A program made the translations under genes and the position numbers. DNA of 64,000 nt from an uncultured Latescibacterota bacterium (lineage in GTDB: Bacteria; Latescibacterota; UBA2968), in contig OY282377.1 in the NCBI GenBank assembly GCA_958295785.1, positions 5,582,896 through 5,646,895 of the forward strand, written 5' to 3'. The notes beneath the pieces are model-generated. The model searched no databases and was not told where the DNA came from. It saw only the letters and a program-made list of their open reading frames with translations. Below, one piece after another: positions 46,499-55,333 of the stretch (the first letter of the stretch is position 1; each line of letters starts with the position of its first letter).

Positions 46499-47071
46499 TC
46501 ACTGTTTTTTGGAACTGTGTTCTGACGATTCCTCCATCTTAGATTGTTTTTTTGAGTGGTCGTGATGCCCGCCGCGCCGCCCGTGTCCCCTGAAGCCATC
46601 GTGATCTCTGAACCAAGGGCCGCCGCGGCCTCTGAACCGATGCCCGCCGCGCCCGCGGAACCCTTTGCGGCCCCCGCGCATGGAGTGCGTCTCACCGAGC
46701 TTTTCCCGTTGCTCTGGGGTGAGCACATTTCTGACTTCCATGTCGTGCTGAATCCCGTGCGCCATCATTTTGCCCTGCGCCGCCATCAGCGCGTCGATTT
46801 TGGCTTGAATATCCGAGGCCATGGGATTGTCCTCATTGCGAACCGCACTCAAATCGATCCGGGCTTTTTGGTATGTTGCGCGCAAATCGACCATCGCTTT
46901 TTGATGCTCGGCCTTGAGGTCTTGCATCGTCTTTTTCTGCTCGTCCGTCAGGTCCAATGCGGCCATGCCCCAGTGGGCGCGTTTGCCTTTGTGAACTTTG
47001 GCATGCACCACAAAAGCCGAGCATCCAACGACGAGAACACCGATCACTGCGTAGAGAATTTTGCGTTTCAT
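46499..47071 (-). CDS. Spy/CpxP-like periplasmic protein with Gly-Arg-His tail
   Basis: 190 residues. A signal peptide ends VVHAK. The helical domain has the LTxxQ repeats of the Spy/CpxP/ZraP family: LTDEQKKTMQ near 41 and LTPEQREKL near 117. From about 130 the protein is rich in Gly, Arg and His (GRGGHRFRGRGG, then GRRGGHHDHSKK), which could bind metal. Family members are chaperones or stress sensors in the periplasm. It is the last gene of the minus-strand sigma operon, 115 bp after the preceding gene. Confidence 0.82.
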   Translation of the reverse strand: MKRKILYAVIGVLVVGCSAFVVHAKVHKGKRAHWGMAALDLTDEQKKTMQDLKAEHQKAMVDLRATYQKARIDLSAVRNEDNPMASDIQAKIDALMAAQGKMMAHGIQHDMEVRNVLTPEQREKLGETHSMRGGRKGFRGRGGHRFRGRGGPWFRDHDGFRGHGRRGGHHDHSKKQSKMEESSEHSSKKQ

Positions 47072-47186
47072 CGTACTCCTCCTCCTGTGTCAACAGCCGC
47101 GTAACGGGTCTTTCCCGGGGTGCGGACTGTTTGTGAATGATGACCTTCCGATGTGCTCAGGCCGGCGTCTGGTTACACCGCGAAGG

Positions 47187-47609
47187 TTATGGCCCTCGGC
47201 GAGGGCCGGGTGGGTGGCCAACCGGAGGGCCGCGACGGCCGCCACCTCGGCCGCGAAACCCTCGGCGTCTGTTTCTTTTTTCAAATTTTTCAAATTGCTC
47301 GGGCGTGAGAATCGTCAGGAGTTGATCGCGCAATTTTTGTTCCTGCAAGCGCATGTCTTCGCCAATTCGCCGCCGCATTGTTTCGATTTCGCGCCGGTTT
47401 TCCTGAAATGCACGCTGAACCGCTTTTTGCTGCTCGTCCGAGAGCGCGAGATCGTGGCCCAAGTGTTCAACCACGCGCTGGTGTGGACGCCCACGCGGGC
47501 CGGGGGGGTGCAAAAACCTGCGTTCGGCAATGACGCCACACACCAAGCCGAGCGCGAAAATGCCCAGCAACAAAACAATGGCTTGTGTGCGATGGGAAAA
47601 CGAAAACAT
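47187..47609 (-). CDS. Membrane-anchored Spy/CnrX-like sensor protein
   Basis: 140 residues. One N-terminal membrane helix (about 9-28, with a CGVIAERRFLHPPGPRG exit), then a helical hairpin with LSDEQQKAVQ near 57 and LTPEQFEKFEKR near 102, and a Gly/Arg/Pro tail (RGFRGRGGGRRGPP). This is the layout of CnrX/ZraP-like metal sensors. It lies between the anti-sigma gene (15 bp) and the second Spy-like gene. Together with them it could report envelope or metal stress to the sigma factor (inference). Confidence 0.8.
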   Translation of the reverse strand: MFSFSHRTQAIVLLLGIFALGLVCGVIAERRFLHPPGPRGRPHQRVVEHLGHDLALSDEQQKAVQRAFQENRREIETMRRRIGEDMRLQEQKLRDQLLTILTPEQFEKFEKRNRRRGFRGRGGGRRGPPVGHPPGPRRGP

Positions 47610-47623
47610 GACAAATCCTATTT

Positions 47624-48019
47624 TTAGGGATAAATAACCAAACTGTCCGCTTGGATATCCGACAACACCAGTTCGGTTTGCGAATCAAAATAATCGGCAA
47701 CCACGTTGGCTTCGGTATCCGCATTGTCGATCAGCACTACGAAAATAACAGCGGCGGCAGCGGCCAATGGGACGAGGCGTTTGCCCGCCCAAACCAAACT
47801 GCGCCACAGGCTTTCCTCTCGAATATGTGCATGGACCCCCTCCCACAGCCCCGGCGAGGGTTGGGCCGGACGCTGGCGCAAGCGATTCTGCACATGGCAG
47901 AGCAAATCGCATTCGGCGCGCAGTTCTGCATCTTCTCGGATTCGCGCTTCGATTTCGCGGGCTTGTTCCGCCGAGAGGTTGCCGTCAATGTGGTGCAACA
48001 ATTTATCGCGGTCCGTCAT
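47624..48019 (-). CDS. Membrane anti-sigma factor
   Basis: 131 residues. The N-terminal cytoplasmic part (about 1-70) starts MTDRDKLLHHIDGNLSAEQA and has CDLLCHVQ, like short anti-sigma domains but with an incomplete zinc motif. One membrane helix follows at about 83-100 (VPLAAAAAVIFVVLI), then a short outer part. Its ATG lies two bases from the sigma stop, so the two are made together. It would hold the sigma factor at the membrane until a signal arrives. Confidence 0.78.
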   Translation of the reverse strand: MTDRDKLLHHIDGNLSAEQAREIEARIREDAELRAECDLLCHVQNRLRQRPAQPSPGLWEGVHAHIREESLWRSLVWAGKRLVPLAAAAAVIFVVLIDNADTEANVVADYFDSQTELVLSDIQADSLVIYP

Positions 48020-48020
48020 G

Positions 48021-48599
48021 TCATTCCCTCCATTCGCGGTACAGGGGCATCAGCAAGTCGCGCAAACGCGCCCGCGCCCGCGAAAGTCTCGATTTAACCG
48101 TGCCGATAGATAGCCCTAAAACATTGGCGATTTCTTCTTGCGAAAGATCCTCGATATCCTTGAGCACCACCACTGCGCGGTGTTCGGGCGACAACAGGTT
48201 GAGCACATTTTGAATCTGGTCGCGCAGGCCAATGCGGTCGATATCGTTTTGCGGTTCATCCGTGCCCCAAAACCGGTCGAGGGCCATCGCGTTGGCCTCT
48301 TGCATGCCGTCGAGAGATACGCTGTCGGGCCGCCGCTGCTCGCGTTGGGCAACCGTGAGGCAAACATTGGTGGCAATGCGATAGAGATAGGTGTAAAAAC
48401 TCGACTTGCCCTCAAACTTGCCCAGTGCGCGATACGCTCTGATAAACGCCTCTTGCGCCGCGTCTTTCGCCGCTTCGCGGTCGCCAATTATCGAACAGGC
48501 CAAGCCGTAGATTCGGTCTTCATAGCGTTTGACAAGATGGCGAAAAGCCTGCTCATCGCCCGTTTGGCATTGGTGGATCAGATCATGTTCATCGCGCAT
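48021..48599 (-). CDS. ECF-type RNA polymerase sigma factor
   Basis: 192 residues from the ATG at 48599 (MRDEHDLIHQ...). Region 2: FRHLVKRYEDRIYGLACSII, then DAAQEAFIRAYRAL and FYTYLYRIATNVC. Region 4: LSPEHRAVVVLKDIEDLSQEE, then IANVLGLSIGTVKSRLSRAR. Such factors direct polymerase to a few stress promoters and normally autoregulate. An in-frame ORF extends farther upstream but the ATG at 48599 gives the usual ECF N-terminus. First gene of the four-gene operon. Confidence 0.93.
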   Translation of the reverse strand: MRDEHDLIHQCQTGDEQAFRHLVKRYEDRIYGLACSIIGDREAAKDAAQEAFIRAYRALGKFEGKSSFYTYLYRIATNVCLTVAQREQRRPDSVSLDGMQEANAMALDRFWGTDEPQNDIDRIGLRDQIQNVLNLLSPEHRAVVVLKDIEDLSQEEIANVLGLSIGTVKSRLSRARARLRDLLMPLYREWRE

Positions 48600-48756
48600 T
48601 CGGAATACTGTTCGGGTTAAAGTCAGTCGAAAGGCGCGTCTGAGCATAAACGCCAGTTTGGTGCTTCACAAAGTTAGACCACAAAATCAACGCTGGCGTT
48701 CCGAAAAAAAAGCGGTCCGCGATTGGCTTTCAGCGTTCAGCCACCGCCGGGGGCGA

Positions 48757-48778
48757 GGACAGGCACGGGGGCCTGTCC
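48757..48778. repeat. GGACAGGC hairpin, copy at 48.8 kb
   Basis: GGACAGGC and GCCTGTCC with a six-base loop followed by CTACGGGGGATGG. Confidence 0.75.
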
Positions 48779-48809
48779 CTACGGGGGATGGGACTGACCA
48801 CTGACCGCT

Positions 48810-48953
48810 TCATTCCGTAATGATGTCGGCGAATGTCATGCCCGAGGGGATCATCGGCAACACATGTTCTTGGTAGGGCACAATCACGTCGAGCAAATAG
48901 GGTCCCTTGGCAGAGATCAGGCGGTCAATTTTGTGCATCACCCGTTCGGCGGG
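48810..48953 (-). pseudogene. ilvB: 3-prime fragment of acetolactate synthase large subunit
   Basis: The minus-strand frame reads [20 protein letters not shown] and then [17 protein letters not shown] before the stop: the unmistakable C-terminus of IlvB/AHAS. Only about 47 codons remain; the frame ends at a palindromic element that begins at 48957. The rest of the gene is absent from the window. It is either a deletion relic or one end of a rearrangement. Confidence 0.8.
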
Positions 48954-48956
48954 CAC

Positions 48957-49052
48957 GGGGACACATTTGTACCAACTAATTGTTTACCTGTTGTCCTATA
49001 CTGCTTATTGTAAGGGGATAATGTCCCTGTCAAACCAGCAAGGATGTGTCCC
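48957..49052. repeat. 96-bp palindrome-ended element
   Basis: Ends GGGACACAT (48958-48966) and ATGTGTCCC (49044-49052) are inverted. The size and the GGGGACA start are like REP/RAYT-type small elements. It abuts the truncated ilvB. Confidence 0.6.
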
Positions 49053-49114
49053 ACCGCGCCCCTACGTACGGTTCGTCTATTCGGGCGGGCACAGTGCCTG
49101 CCCCCGCGGGTGTA

Positions 49115-49586
49115 ATACCAATTTGATTTTAAGTTGTCCGTATCCTGCCTCCCATCAGGGATGAATGAGGAATGAGAAACAGACGTTCCGTAGCACTCAT
49201 GCGTTGCTTGTCTAAAGCGTTTGGTCCTAACTCCTCGTGGGTTGCCTTCGATGCGTTGGCTACGCCTGTGCCTACGGCGTGCGGCGACTTCCTTTTTTTC
49301 AATAGCAAAAAAAAGTAGGCAAAAAATGCCGCTCTCATGCGCCGAGAGGCTGGCACAGCGCAAAGCGCTTTTGTAGTAGTACGACATGCGTTGGCCTGCA
49401 AGGTGGGTTGCAAGAGGGAGGTGGGTTGCGAGACGGCCTTGCGCGCTGTGCGTGATGGCTTTATCGGAGGGTCTTTTGGGATGGTCTTGTTGCCATGGCT
49501 TCTTTGAATGGCTGGGTAAGGTCAAGAGAATCATTTGCTGGCAACATAGCGCATCACATCAGGTCAACAGCTATTCAATTTGGTGT
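49115..49586. repeat. Four-copy element, copy D
   Basis: 472 bp. Left end ATACCAATTTGATTTT, identical to copy A; right end degenerate (ATTCAATTTGGTGT). It has the conserved CTTTTTTTCAATAGC hairpin and the GC-rich middle, and is closest to copy A. It ends 102 bp before the vWA-type gene. Confidence 0.85.
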
Positions 49587-49688
49587 AAGTTAGGAGGACC
49601 AGCTTTGGCACATGCCAACTGCTGATCGCTGGGCACCCTACATTTCATCTGCGTCATCTGCGGATACTCACTTTTCACTCCTCGCCCC

Positions 49689-52046
49689 ATGACCGACTGG
49701 ATATTACAATTATGGGTCGGTGAACGCGCTGCCGCGTATCGAGATGCGTGGTTTGTGTTGGACATTGCATGGCCTGTGGCAGGGGTCTTGCTCGGTGCTG
49801 TTTTTTGCGCGAGCGCGTGGTTTTGGCACAAGCGGTTGCCCGCATTTCCAAAGGCGTTGATTGGGGTACGCGCGTTGGCATTAACGCTGGTGCTGTTTTT
49901 GTTTTTGGGCCCCGTGCTGGTGGCGCAACGGTTGGAGCCCGGCACGCATTTTGTGCCCGTTTTGTTTGACGATTCCCGCAGCATGACCGTGCCCGAACAC
50001 GATAGACAGACGCGCGCAGAGCGATTTGTGCAGGCATACCGCGAGTCGGGATTTGAGCGCGCATTGGCGCGGACCCATCAGGTGGCGCGATTTCGGTTTG
50101 GCAAACGCACAGCGCGGGTCAATGGTGTCGCAGACCTCGGCTTTGATCGGGCGCGGTCAAATATCGTCGGCGCAGTGCGCGATGTCCTCCGACAAATGTC
50201 GGGCGCTGAGGTATCGGCTGTGGTGGTGTTTAGCGATGGCATTCAGCAAAGCGATGCGCCCGCGCCGCTGGCGGATTTACCCAGCGATGTGCCCGTTTTT
50301 ACCGTGGGAACAGGGCGCGATGGGCACTGGCGCGACTTGGCATTGGCCAATGTGTCCGCATCGCATGTGCGAGACGATGAAGTGGCGGTGACAGCGCGGG
50401 TGATGGCCGAGGGGTTGGTCGACGAAGAGGTGACCGTTGAAATGCGGGATGGCGCGCGCGTGGTGGCGTCATCATCGCTCGCCATTTCAGAGGCCGAAGA
50501 AGAACACTACGTCCGCCTCGAGTTTCACCCGCAAAGAGAGGGTTGGCGGGTTTATCGCGTGCAAGCGCGCCTATCCGATACCACAGATGTGCGGGCAAAA
50601 GACCGCATTGCCGCGAACAACGCACGGGATATTTTGATCGACCAGCGCGTGCGCGTTTTTCGCATTTTGTATTTTAGTGGGCGGCCCAATTGGGAGGGCA
50701 AGTTTTTGCGCCGCGCCTTAGACGGGGATCGGCAATTGGCCCTGTCGAGTCTGCTCCGCATTTCCGGGCCCGAGCGCAAGTTTGTATTTCGAGGACGCGA
50801 CGCGACCATGGCCAATCCCCTGTTTGAAGGCTTTGACGATCAGGCGTTGAACGCGCCGCGCTATGACGAGGCGGTGTTTATCCGCATTGGCGTGTCAAAA
50901 TCCGAGTTGGCGAGCGGCTATCCATCTGCGGCATCCGCGCTTTTTCGCTACCATCTGGTGATTTGGGGGGATATCGAGCGCGAGTTCTTTTCCCTTGCCC
51001 AACTCGATCTAACGCGGGAATTTGTGTCCAAACGCGGGGGCAGTTTTTTGATGCTGGGCGGGCCGCGTGCGTACTCAGAGGGCGGGTGGGCGCGTTCGAC
51101 TATCGAGCCGATGTTGCCCATTGTGTTAGGGCCTGCGGGCGATTACGACGATGTGGCGTTTCGCGCGAAGCCAACCATTGATGGCCTCTTGTCCGGGGTG
51201 TGGTCTCTGAGTGACAATGCCGAAGCCAATGCCGAACGGTGGGCGAATTTGGCCGCGCTTTACGGGGTCAATGCGTTTGCCGCTGTGCGCGCAGGCGCGA
51301 CCGTAATGGCAACTGTAGATGCCGATGCCGATGCCGTGGATGGACAGCCCCTGTTCGCATGGCAGCGGTACGGCGAGGGCTTGAGCGCGGCACTGGGCAC
51401 GGGCGAGACGTGGCCGTGGCAGATGATGCAAAGCGGCGAAGATGTGGCGCACGAACGCTTTTGGCGGCAATTGGCGCGGCTGCTGGTCATGCGCGTGCCC
51501 GAGCCCGTGACGATGATCCACAGCGGCGAAGATGTGTTGGTGGGCGAAATGCGCGAATTGCAATTTGCGGTGCGCGATTCACTTTTTGAACCCCGCGAGG
51601 GGCTGTCCGTCGATGTGCGGGTCGAGACGGAAAACGGCGGTGTTGTCACCTTACCGGTTTCTGAATCTATCGCCGAGGTAGGGTCTTATACCGCTGTTTT
51701 TGAGCCTGTAGAACCAGGTCTGCACCGCATCACCCTGACCGCACGCGGCGCCACGGGCGAGGATGTGGGGCGGTTGGACGCGGCTGTGCTGGCGCGAGCC
51801 GATCAGCGCGAGTTTGAGACTGCGCGTTACAATCCGGATTTTTTGCGGCGTTTGTCCGCACACACGGGCGGTCAGTTTTTCGCGCTGGACGACCTCGACC
51901 AATTGGCCGAGCAAATTCCGTGGACCGATAACGCGCATGCGCGACTGGATCGTTTTCCATTGTGGCACCGCCCGCCTTTTTATATTCTACTCGTGTTGTT
52001 GCTTTGCGTGGAATGGTATTTGAGACGAAAGCGGGGCGAGCCGTGA
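49689..52046 (+). CDS. Membrane protein with vWA-like and glutamine-amidotransferase-like regions
   Basis: 785 residues. Two or three N-terminal membrane helices (about 25-80), a vWA-like part starting with VLFDDSRSM (about 92), an altered MIDAS-type motif (DxSxS with Arg), and SAVVVFSDGIQQSD. Beta-sandwich segments come next, then at about 325-460 a flavodoxin/GATase-1-like fold (LIYFSGRPNWEGKF-type start and GGSFLMLGGPRAYSEGGW). A final membrane helix lies near 760-775. The layout matches proteins found beside BatA/MoxR clusters in many phyla. The role is unknown, possibly envelope-stress or complex assembly. The stop overlaps the GTG of the caspase-like gene by four bases. Confidence 0.8.
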   Translation: MTDWILQLWVGERAAAYRDAWFVLDIAWPVAGVLLGAVFCASAWFWHKRLPAFPKALIGVRALALTLVLFLFLGPVLVAQRLEPGTHFVPVLFDDSRSMTVPEHDRQTRAERFVQAYRESGFERALARTHQVARFRFGKRTARVNGVADLGFDRARSNIVGAVRDVLRQMSGAEVSAVVVFSDGIQQSDAPAPLADLPSDVPVFTVGTGRDGHWRDLALANVSASHVRDDEVAVTARVMAEGLVDEEVTVEMRDGARVVASSSLAISEAEEEHYVRLEFHPQREGWRVYRVQARLSDTTDVRAKDRIAANNARDILIDQRVRVFRILYFSGRPNWEGKFLRRALDGDRQLALSSLLRISGPERKFVFRGRDATMANPLFEGFDDQALNAPRYDEAVFIRIGVSKSELASGYPSAASALFRYHLVIWGDIEREFFSLAQLDLTREFVSKRGGSFLMLGGPRAYSEGGWARSTIEPMLPIVLGPAGDYDDVAFRAKPTIDGLLSGVWSLSDNAEANAERWANLAALYGVNAFAAVRAGATVMATVDADADAVDGQPLFAWQRYGEGLSAALGTGETWPWQMMQSGEDVAHERFWRQLARLLVMRVPEPVTMIHSGEDVLVGEMRELQFAVRDSLFEPREGLSVDVRVETENGGVVTLPVSESIAEVGSYTAVFEPVEPGLHRITLTARGATGEDVGRLDAAVLARADQREFETARYNPDFLRRLSAHTGGQFFALDDLDQLAEQIPWTDNAHARLDRFPLWHRPPFYILLVLLLCVEWYLRRKRGEP

Positions 52047-53023
52047 AGGGGTTACATATCGTTGCCTTATGCCTGATTTGGGTTTTGATGACGGCAGCGG
52101 GACAGGCGCGAGCCGCTGCTTTCGATGTGATCATCAGCGGTAGCGGTGGCGAAGAGGGGTATGCCGAGCGGTTTGGCGATTGGGCGCAGCGATTGCGGCG
52201 GGCACTCATCGACCGATGCGATCATCCCACCGACCATGTGCAGTTGCTCAACGAGACGGGCGAAAATGCCGATGGCATAGCGACAAAAAAAGGCATTGCC
52301 AATGCCCTGCGCGATTTGTCCAAGCGCGTCGCCCCGACCGACGATGTGTTTGTTTTTTTGCTCGGGCACGGGACCTATCGGCGGCGGGTTGCCAAGCTGA
52401 ATACCCCCGGCCCGGATTTGACTGCTGAGGAACTCGATAGACTTTTGAAGCCCCTGTCTGCGCGGCGCATTGTCGTTGTCAACGGCGCGTCTATGAGCGC
52501 GCCCTTTGTCAATGCCCTCAGCCGAACCGGGCGCGTTGTATGCGCGAGTACGCGCAGCGCGGATCAACGCGAGGCCACGCGGTTTATGGGCTTTTTGGTG
52601 CAGGCATTGGAAGATGGCAGCGCGGATCAAAACCGCGATGACCGCATTTCGATTTTGGAAATTTGCACGCAAGCCGCTTCCCTGACAGATGCGTGGTTTT
52701 TAAGCGAGGGCCTGATCCCCACAGAGAACGCCATTTTGGATGACAACGGCGATGGCTTGGGTACGCGTCTGTCAGCGCCGGGCGAGGACAGTGCCGACGG
52801 GGCCGTGGCTGCCCGTTGTTTTCTGCACGATTTTCGCGTCCCCAAAGGCACTTCGCCCGCGCTTGTCGCAGCATATCGCAAGGCCATTGACGCGGTGCAG
52901 GCTCTGGTGGCGCGAAAAGCCACGATGGACTCGGCGGCCTATTACCACTTGTTAGAACGCGAGTTGGTGAAGGCAGCGCGGCTGAACCGGGAAATCAAAC
53001 AGATGACGCGGTTCAACGAATAG
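52043..53023 (+). CDS. Caspase-like (C13/C14 fold) secreted protein lacking the catalytic Cys
   Basis: 326 residues from the GTG that overlaps the previous stop. A signal peptide ends GQARA. The fold is seen in FDVIISGSGGEEGYAERF, DVFVFLLGHGTYRR (the His of a caspase-like dyad) and RRIVVVNGASMSAPF, where the strand that normally ends with the nucleophile Cys has Ala-Ser instead. DDNGDGLGTRLSAP follows. So it is probably inactive as a protease or uses another residue. It is translationally coupled to the vWA-type membrane protein and is likely its partner at the membrane (inference). Confidence 0.78.
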   Translation: MKGLHIVALCLIWVLMTAAGQARAAAFDVIISGSGGEEGYAERFGDWAQRLRRALIDRCDHPTDHVQLLNETGENADGIATKKGIANALRDLSKRVAPTDDVFVFLLGHGTYRRRVAKLNTPGPDLTAEELDRLLKPLSARRIVVVNGASMSAPFVNALSRTGRVVCASTRSADQREATRFMGFLVQALEDGSADQNRDDRISILEICTQAASLTDAWFLSEGLIPTENAILDDNGDGLGTRLSAPGEDSADGAVAARCFLHDFRVPKGTSPALVAAYRKAIDAVQALVARKATMDSAAYYHLLERELVKAARLNREIKQMTRFNE

Positions 53024-53154
53024 ACGAACCCGCGCACCACACCCAAAAGCGGGGCTGTGGGGTTAATCCGCGCAATCCCCAAATCCCCAAATCCGCGACA
53101 ATCCGCGATCCAAATAGCGGTCATGCCCCGTGCCCGCCAAGAGAGGAGATTTTT

Positions 53155-53892
53155 ATGTTGACAGACAAACAAGCGCAACAATTTCGCAGCGACGGGTATC
53201 TCGTTTTTGAGGCCCTCATTCGAGGCGAGCGGTTGGCCTATTACAAAGGGGTGTTCGACGAATTGGTCAAACAGGGCCGCGGGCTGACCGAGCAGGTGCC
53301 GCATTGGACGCTCGAGTTGGACGAGTGCGGCGCGCCACGGGCCGGGTTGCTGCACAAAATTCAGGGCGTTTGCGTGGTTGATCCCCGCGTGCTGGCACTG
53401 GCGCGTGAACCGGCGATTTTGGCCCGCGTGGAAGCTCTGATCGGCGAGAATATCGACGTGTTTGGCACCAAGTTTTTTCCGAAATTGCCCAATGGCGGCA
53501 CTTCCACACATTGGCATCAGGACAATTTCTATTTTGGAACCGAGACCGAGCGCATTATCAGTTGCGGGATTTATCTGGAAGATGCGGATGTGGAGAATGG
53601 GTGTTTGCGCGTGGTGCCCGGCAGCCATCGCATGGGCAAAATTGTCGAACACCGCAAAAACCCGACCCAGCACGGCAGGTGGACAGAAGTCGATGAATCG
53701 CGGGCGGTTGATCTGATCATTCCCGCGGGCACTGTGGTGCTGTTTTCAGCCAATATCCTGCACGGTGCCCACGACAACCTCAGCAACCGCACGCGCTACA
53801 GCACGGCTTGGCACTATTTGCCCGAAGACCTCAATCCCGAAAAATTTGTGAAGGGCAAATACGAAGATCGGCATGTGGCGCGCAAGCATTGA
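53155..53892 (+). CDS. Phytanoyl-CoA dioxygenase-family protein
   Basis: 245 residues. Fe(II)/2-oxoglutarate dioxygenase fold: the H-x-D ligands are in STHWHQDNFYFG (about 117-128), the far His is in LHGAHDN near 201, and the Arg that binds 2-oxoglutarate is in NRTRYSTAWHY. Members hydroxylate many small molecules; the substrate is unknown. Start: ATG with AGAGGAG nine bases upstream. Next gene is the thioesterase, 83 bp on, past a GGGGTACA palindrome. Confidence 0.92.
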   Translation: MLTDKQAQQFRSDGYLVFEALIRGERLAYYKGVFDELVKQGRGLTEQVPHWTLELDECGAPRAGLLHKIQGVCVVDPRVLALAREPAILARVEALIGENIDVFGTKFFPKLPNGGTSTHWHQDNFYFGTETERIISCGIYLEDADVENGCLRVVPGSHRMGKIVEHRKNPTQHGRWTEVDESRAVDLIIPAGTVVLFSANILHGAHDNLSNRTRYSTAWHYLPEDLNPEKFVKGKYEDRHVARKH

Positions 53893-53906
53893 GGAATAGA
53901 CAGCGC

Positions 53907-53930
53907 GGGGTACAGTTGCGATAGCAGTTC
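53907..53930. repeat. GGGGTACA palindromic motif
   Basis: GGGGTACAGTTGC, four bases, GCAGTTC. Same family as 45658 and 35693. Confidence 0.65.
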
Positions 53931-53975
53931 ACAGACGCCCCGTGCCCGCCCGTAGATTTTTTGGAGGCCATCTCG

Positions 53976-54401
53976 ATGAGCAGGGTCAAGTTGGCATTGC
54001 CCGAGACGTTTCACTTCACAACCGAAATCCCGTTGCGAATTTCGGACATCAATTACGGGGGGCATCTCGGCAATGACGCGGTATTGTCCGTGTGTCATGA
54101 CCTGCGGGTGCGTCTTTTTGCAGCGCATGGGTTCACGGAATTGGATGTGGAGGGTGTGGGGATTGTGATGGTCGATGCCGTGATCGTTTTTCAAACCGAG
54201 GCGTTTTACGGCGAGACCCTCGTGGGCGATGTGGCTGTGTGCAATTTTTCGCGCACGGGTTGCGATGTGTTTTACCGGTTGCGCGCAAAGTCCGATGATC
54301 GAGAGGTGGCGCGTGCGAAGACCGGGATTGTCTTTCTCGATTACGGCAATCGAAAAATCAAACCCGTGCCCCAAAGGTTCAGAAAAATTTTTGAGGGCTA
54401 A
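53976..54401 (+). CDS. Hot-dog-fold acyl-CoA thioesterase
   Basis: 141 residues from the ATG at 53976 (GGAGG eight bases upstream). The 4HBT signature is [14 protein letters not shown] near 25-38; the Asp and the long helix [14 protein letters not shown] are typical. [17 protein letters not shown] and [10 protein letters not shown] complete the fold. It hydrolyses acyl-CoA thioesters, chain length unknown. Between PhyH and the ThuA-like gene it may serve the same catabolic route (inference). Confidence 0.88.
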   Translation: MSRVKLALPETFHFTTEIPLRISDINYGGHLGNDAVLSVCHDLRVRLFAAHGFTELDVEGVGIVMVDAVIVFQTEAFYGETLVGDVAVCNFSRTGCDVFYRLRAKSDDREVARAKTGIVFLDYGNRKIKPVPQRFRKIFEG

Positions 54402-54471
54402 CGATGGGGTTGACAGGTCAGAGCGTCTGTTGTCAATTCGCATTCACAAACACACAACACAGGAGATAAAC

Positions 54472-55125
54472 ATGGGCAAAAAAGCCTTGATGGTATGGGG
54501 CGGTTGGGCCGGGCACGAGCCCGAGCAATGCGTGGATATTTTCGCGCCGTTGCTGAAAGAAGATGGGTTTGAGGTGGATGTGCGCGATTCAATGGATGTG
54601 TACACCGATGCGGATTACATGGCGGAATTGAGCGTTGTTGTGCCGTGCTGGACAATGGGCAGTATTGAAAAAGAACAGGAGCGAGGGCTTCAAGAAGCGA
54701 TTAAAAGCGGCGTTGGCCTGGCTGGGTGGCACGGCGGAATGTGCGATGCGTTTCGCAACAACACGGGCTATCAGTGGATGACGGGCGGGCAATGGGTGGC
54801 GCATCCGGGCGGGGTGATCGATTATGAGGTCCATATTGTGCCCGACAAAGCCGACGATCCCATTGTGGCGGGGTTGCGCGATTTTGCGATGCACTCCGAA
54901 CAGTATTACATGCACACGGACCCGGGCAATGAAGTGCTGGTCACAACGACATTCGAGACCGATGTGGCCCCGTGGGTCAATGGTTGCGTGATGCCGGTGG
55001 TGTGGAAACGCATGTGGGGCAATGGCCGCGTGTTTTACTCGTCACTGGGTCACAAAGCCGTGGATTTTGATGTGATAGAGGCAAAGGAGATCCAGCGGCG
55101 CGGGATAAACTGGGCCGCGCGTTAA
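54472..55125 (+). CDS. ThuA-like domain protein
   Basis: 217 residues, ATG with AGGAGATAA upstream. It has a class I glutamine-amidotransferase-like fold: [17 protein letters not shown] at the start, [15 protein letters not shown] near 85 (the elbow has Gly-Gly where amidotransferases have Cys), and [14 protein letters not shown] near the end with His. ThuA proteins were linked to trehalose use and are frequently found in carbohydrate clusters; the reaction is undefined. It ends 16 bp before the tRNA-Cys promoter. Confidence 0.88.
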   Translation: MGKKALMVWGGWAGHEPEQCVDIFAPLLKEDGFEVDVRDSMDVYTDADYMAELSVVVPCWTMGSIEKEQERGLQEAIKSGVGLAGWHGGMCDAFRNNTGYQWMTGGQWVAHPGGVIDYEVHIVPDKADDPIVAGLRDFAMHSEQYYMHTDPGNEVLVTTTFETDVAPWVNGCVMPVVWKRMWGNGRVFYSSLGHKAVDFDVIEAKEIQRRGINWAAR

Positions 55126-55141
55126 GAGCAAAGACCCCCCC

Positions 55142-55170
55142 TTGACATTCAGCCCAAAGTTCAGTATCTT
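55142..55170 (+). promoter_or_regulatory. tRNA-Cys promoter
   Basis: TTGACA, 17 bp, TATCTT, 29 bp before the tRNA. Confidence 0.75.
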
Positions 55171-55199
55171 AACCCGTCACAAAACAAGCGCGCATGCAA

Positions 55200-55274
55200 G
55201 GCGCCGTGGCCAAGTGGTAAGGCAGAGGCCTGCAAAGCCTTTACTCGGCGGTTCGAATCCGCCCGGCGCCTCCA
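55200..55274 (+). tRNA. tRNA-Cys (GCA)
   Basis: 75 nt. Acceptor GGCGCCG/CGGCGCC, anticodon arm GAGGCCTGCAAAGCCTT with GCA, T-loop GTTCGAATC, discriminator T and encoded CCA. Confidence 0.96.
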
Positions 55275-55280
55275 AAAATC

Positions 55281-55319
55281 AACCGGTCAATCTCAGCGTA
55301 TAGATTGACCGGTTATTTG
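55281..55319 (+). terminator. tRNA-Cys terminator
   Basis: AACCGGTCAATCT and AGATTGACCGGTT form a perfect 13-bp stem, then ATTTGT. It is the left border of the restriction-modification unit. Confidence 0.75.
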
Positions 55320-55333
55320 TATGGGAAAACGAG

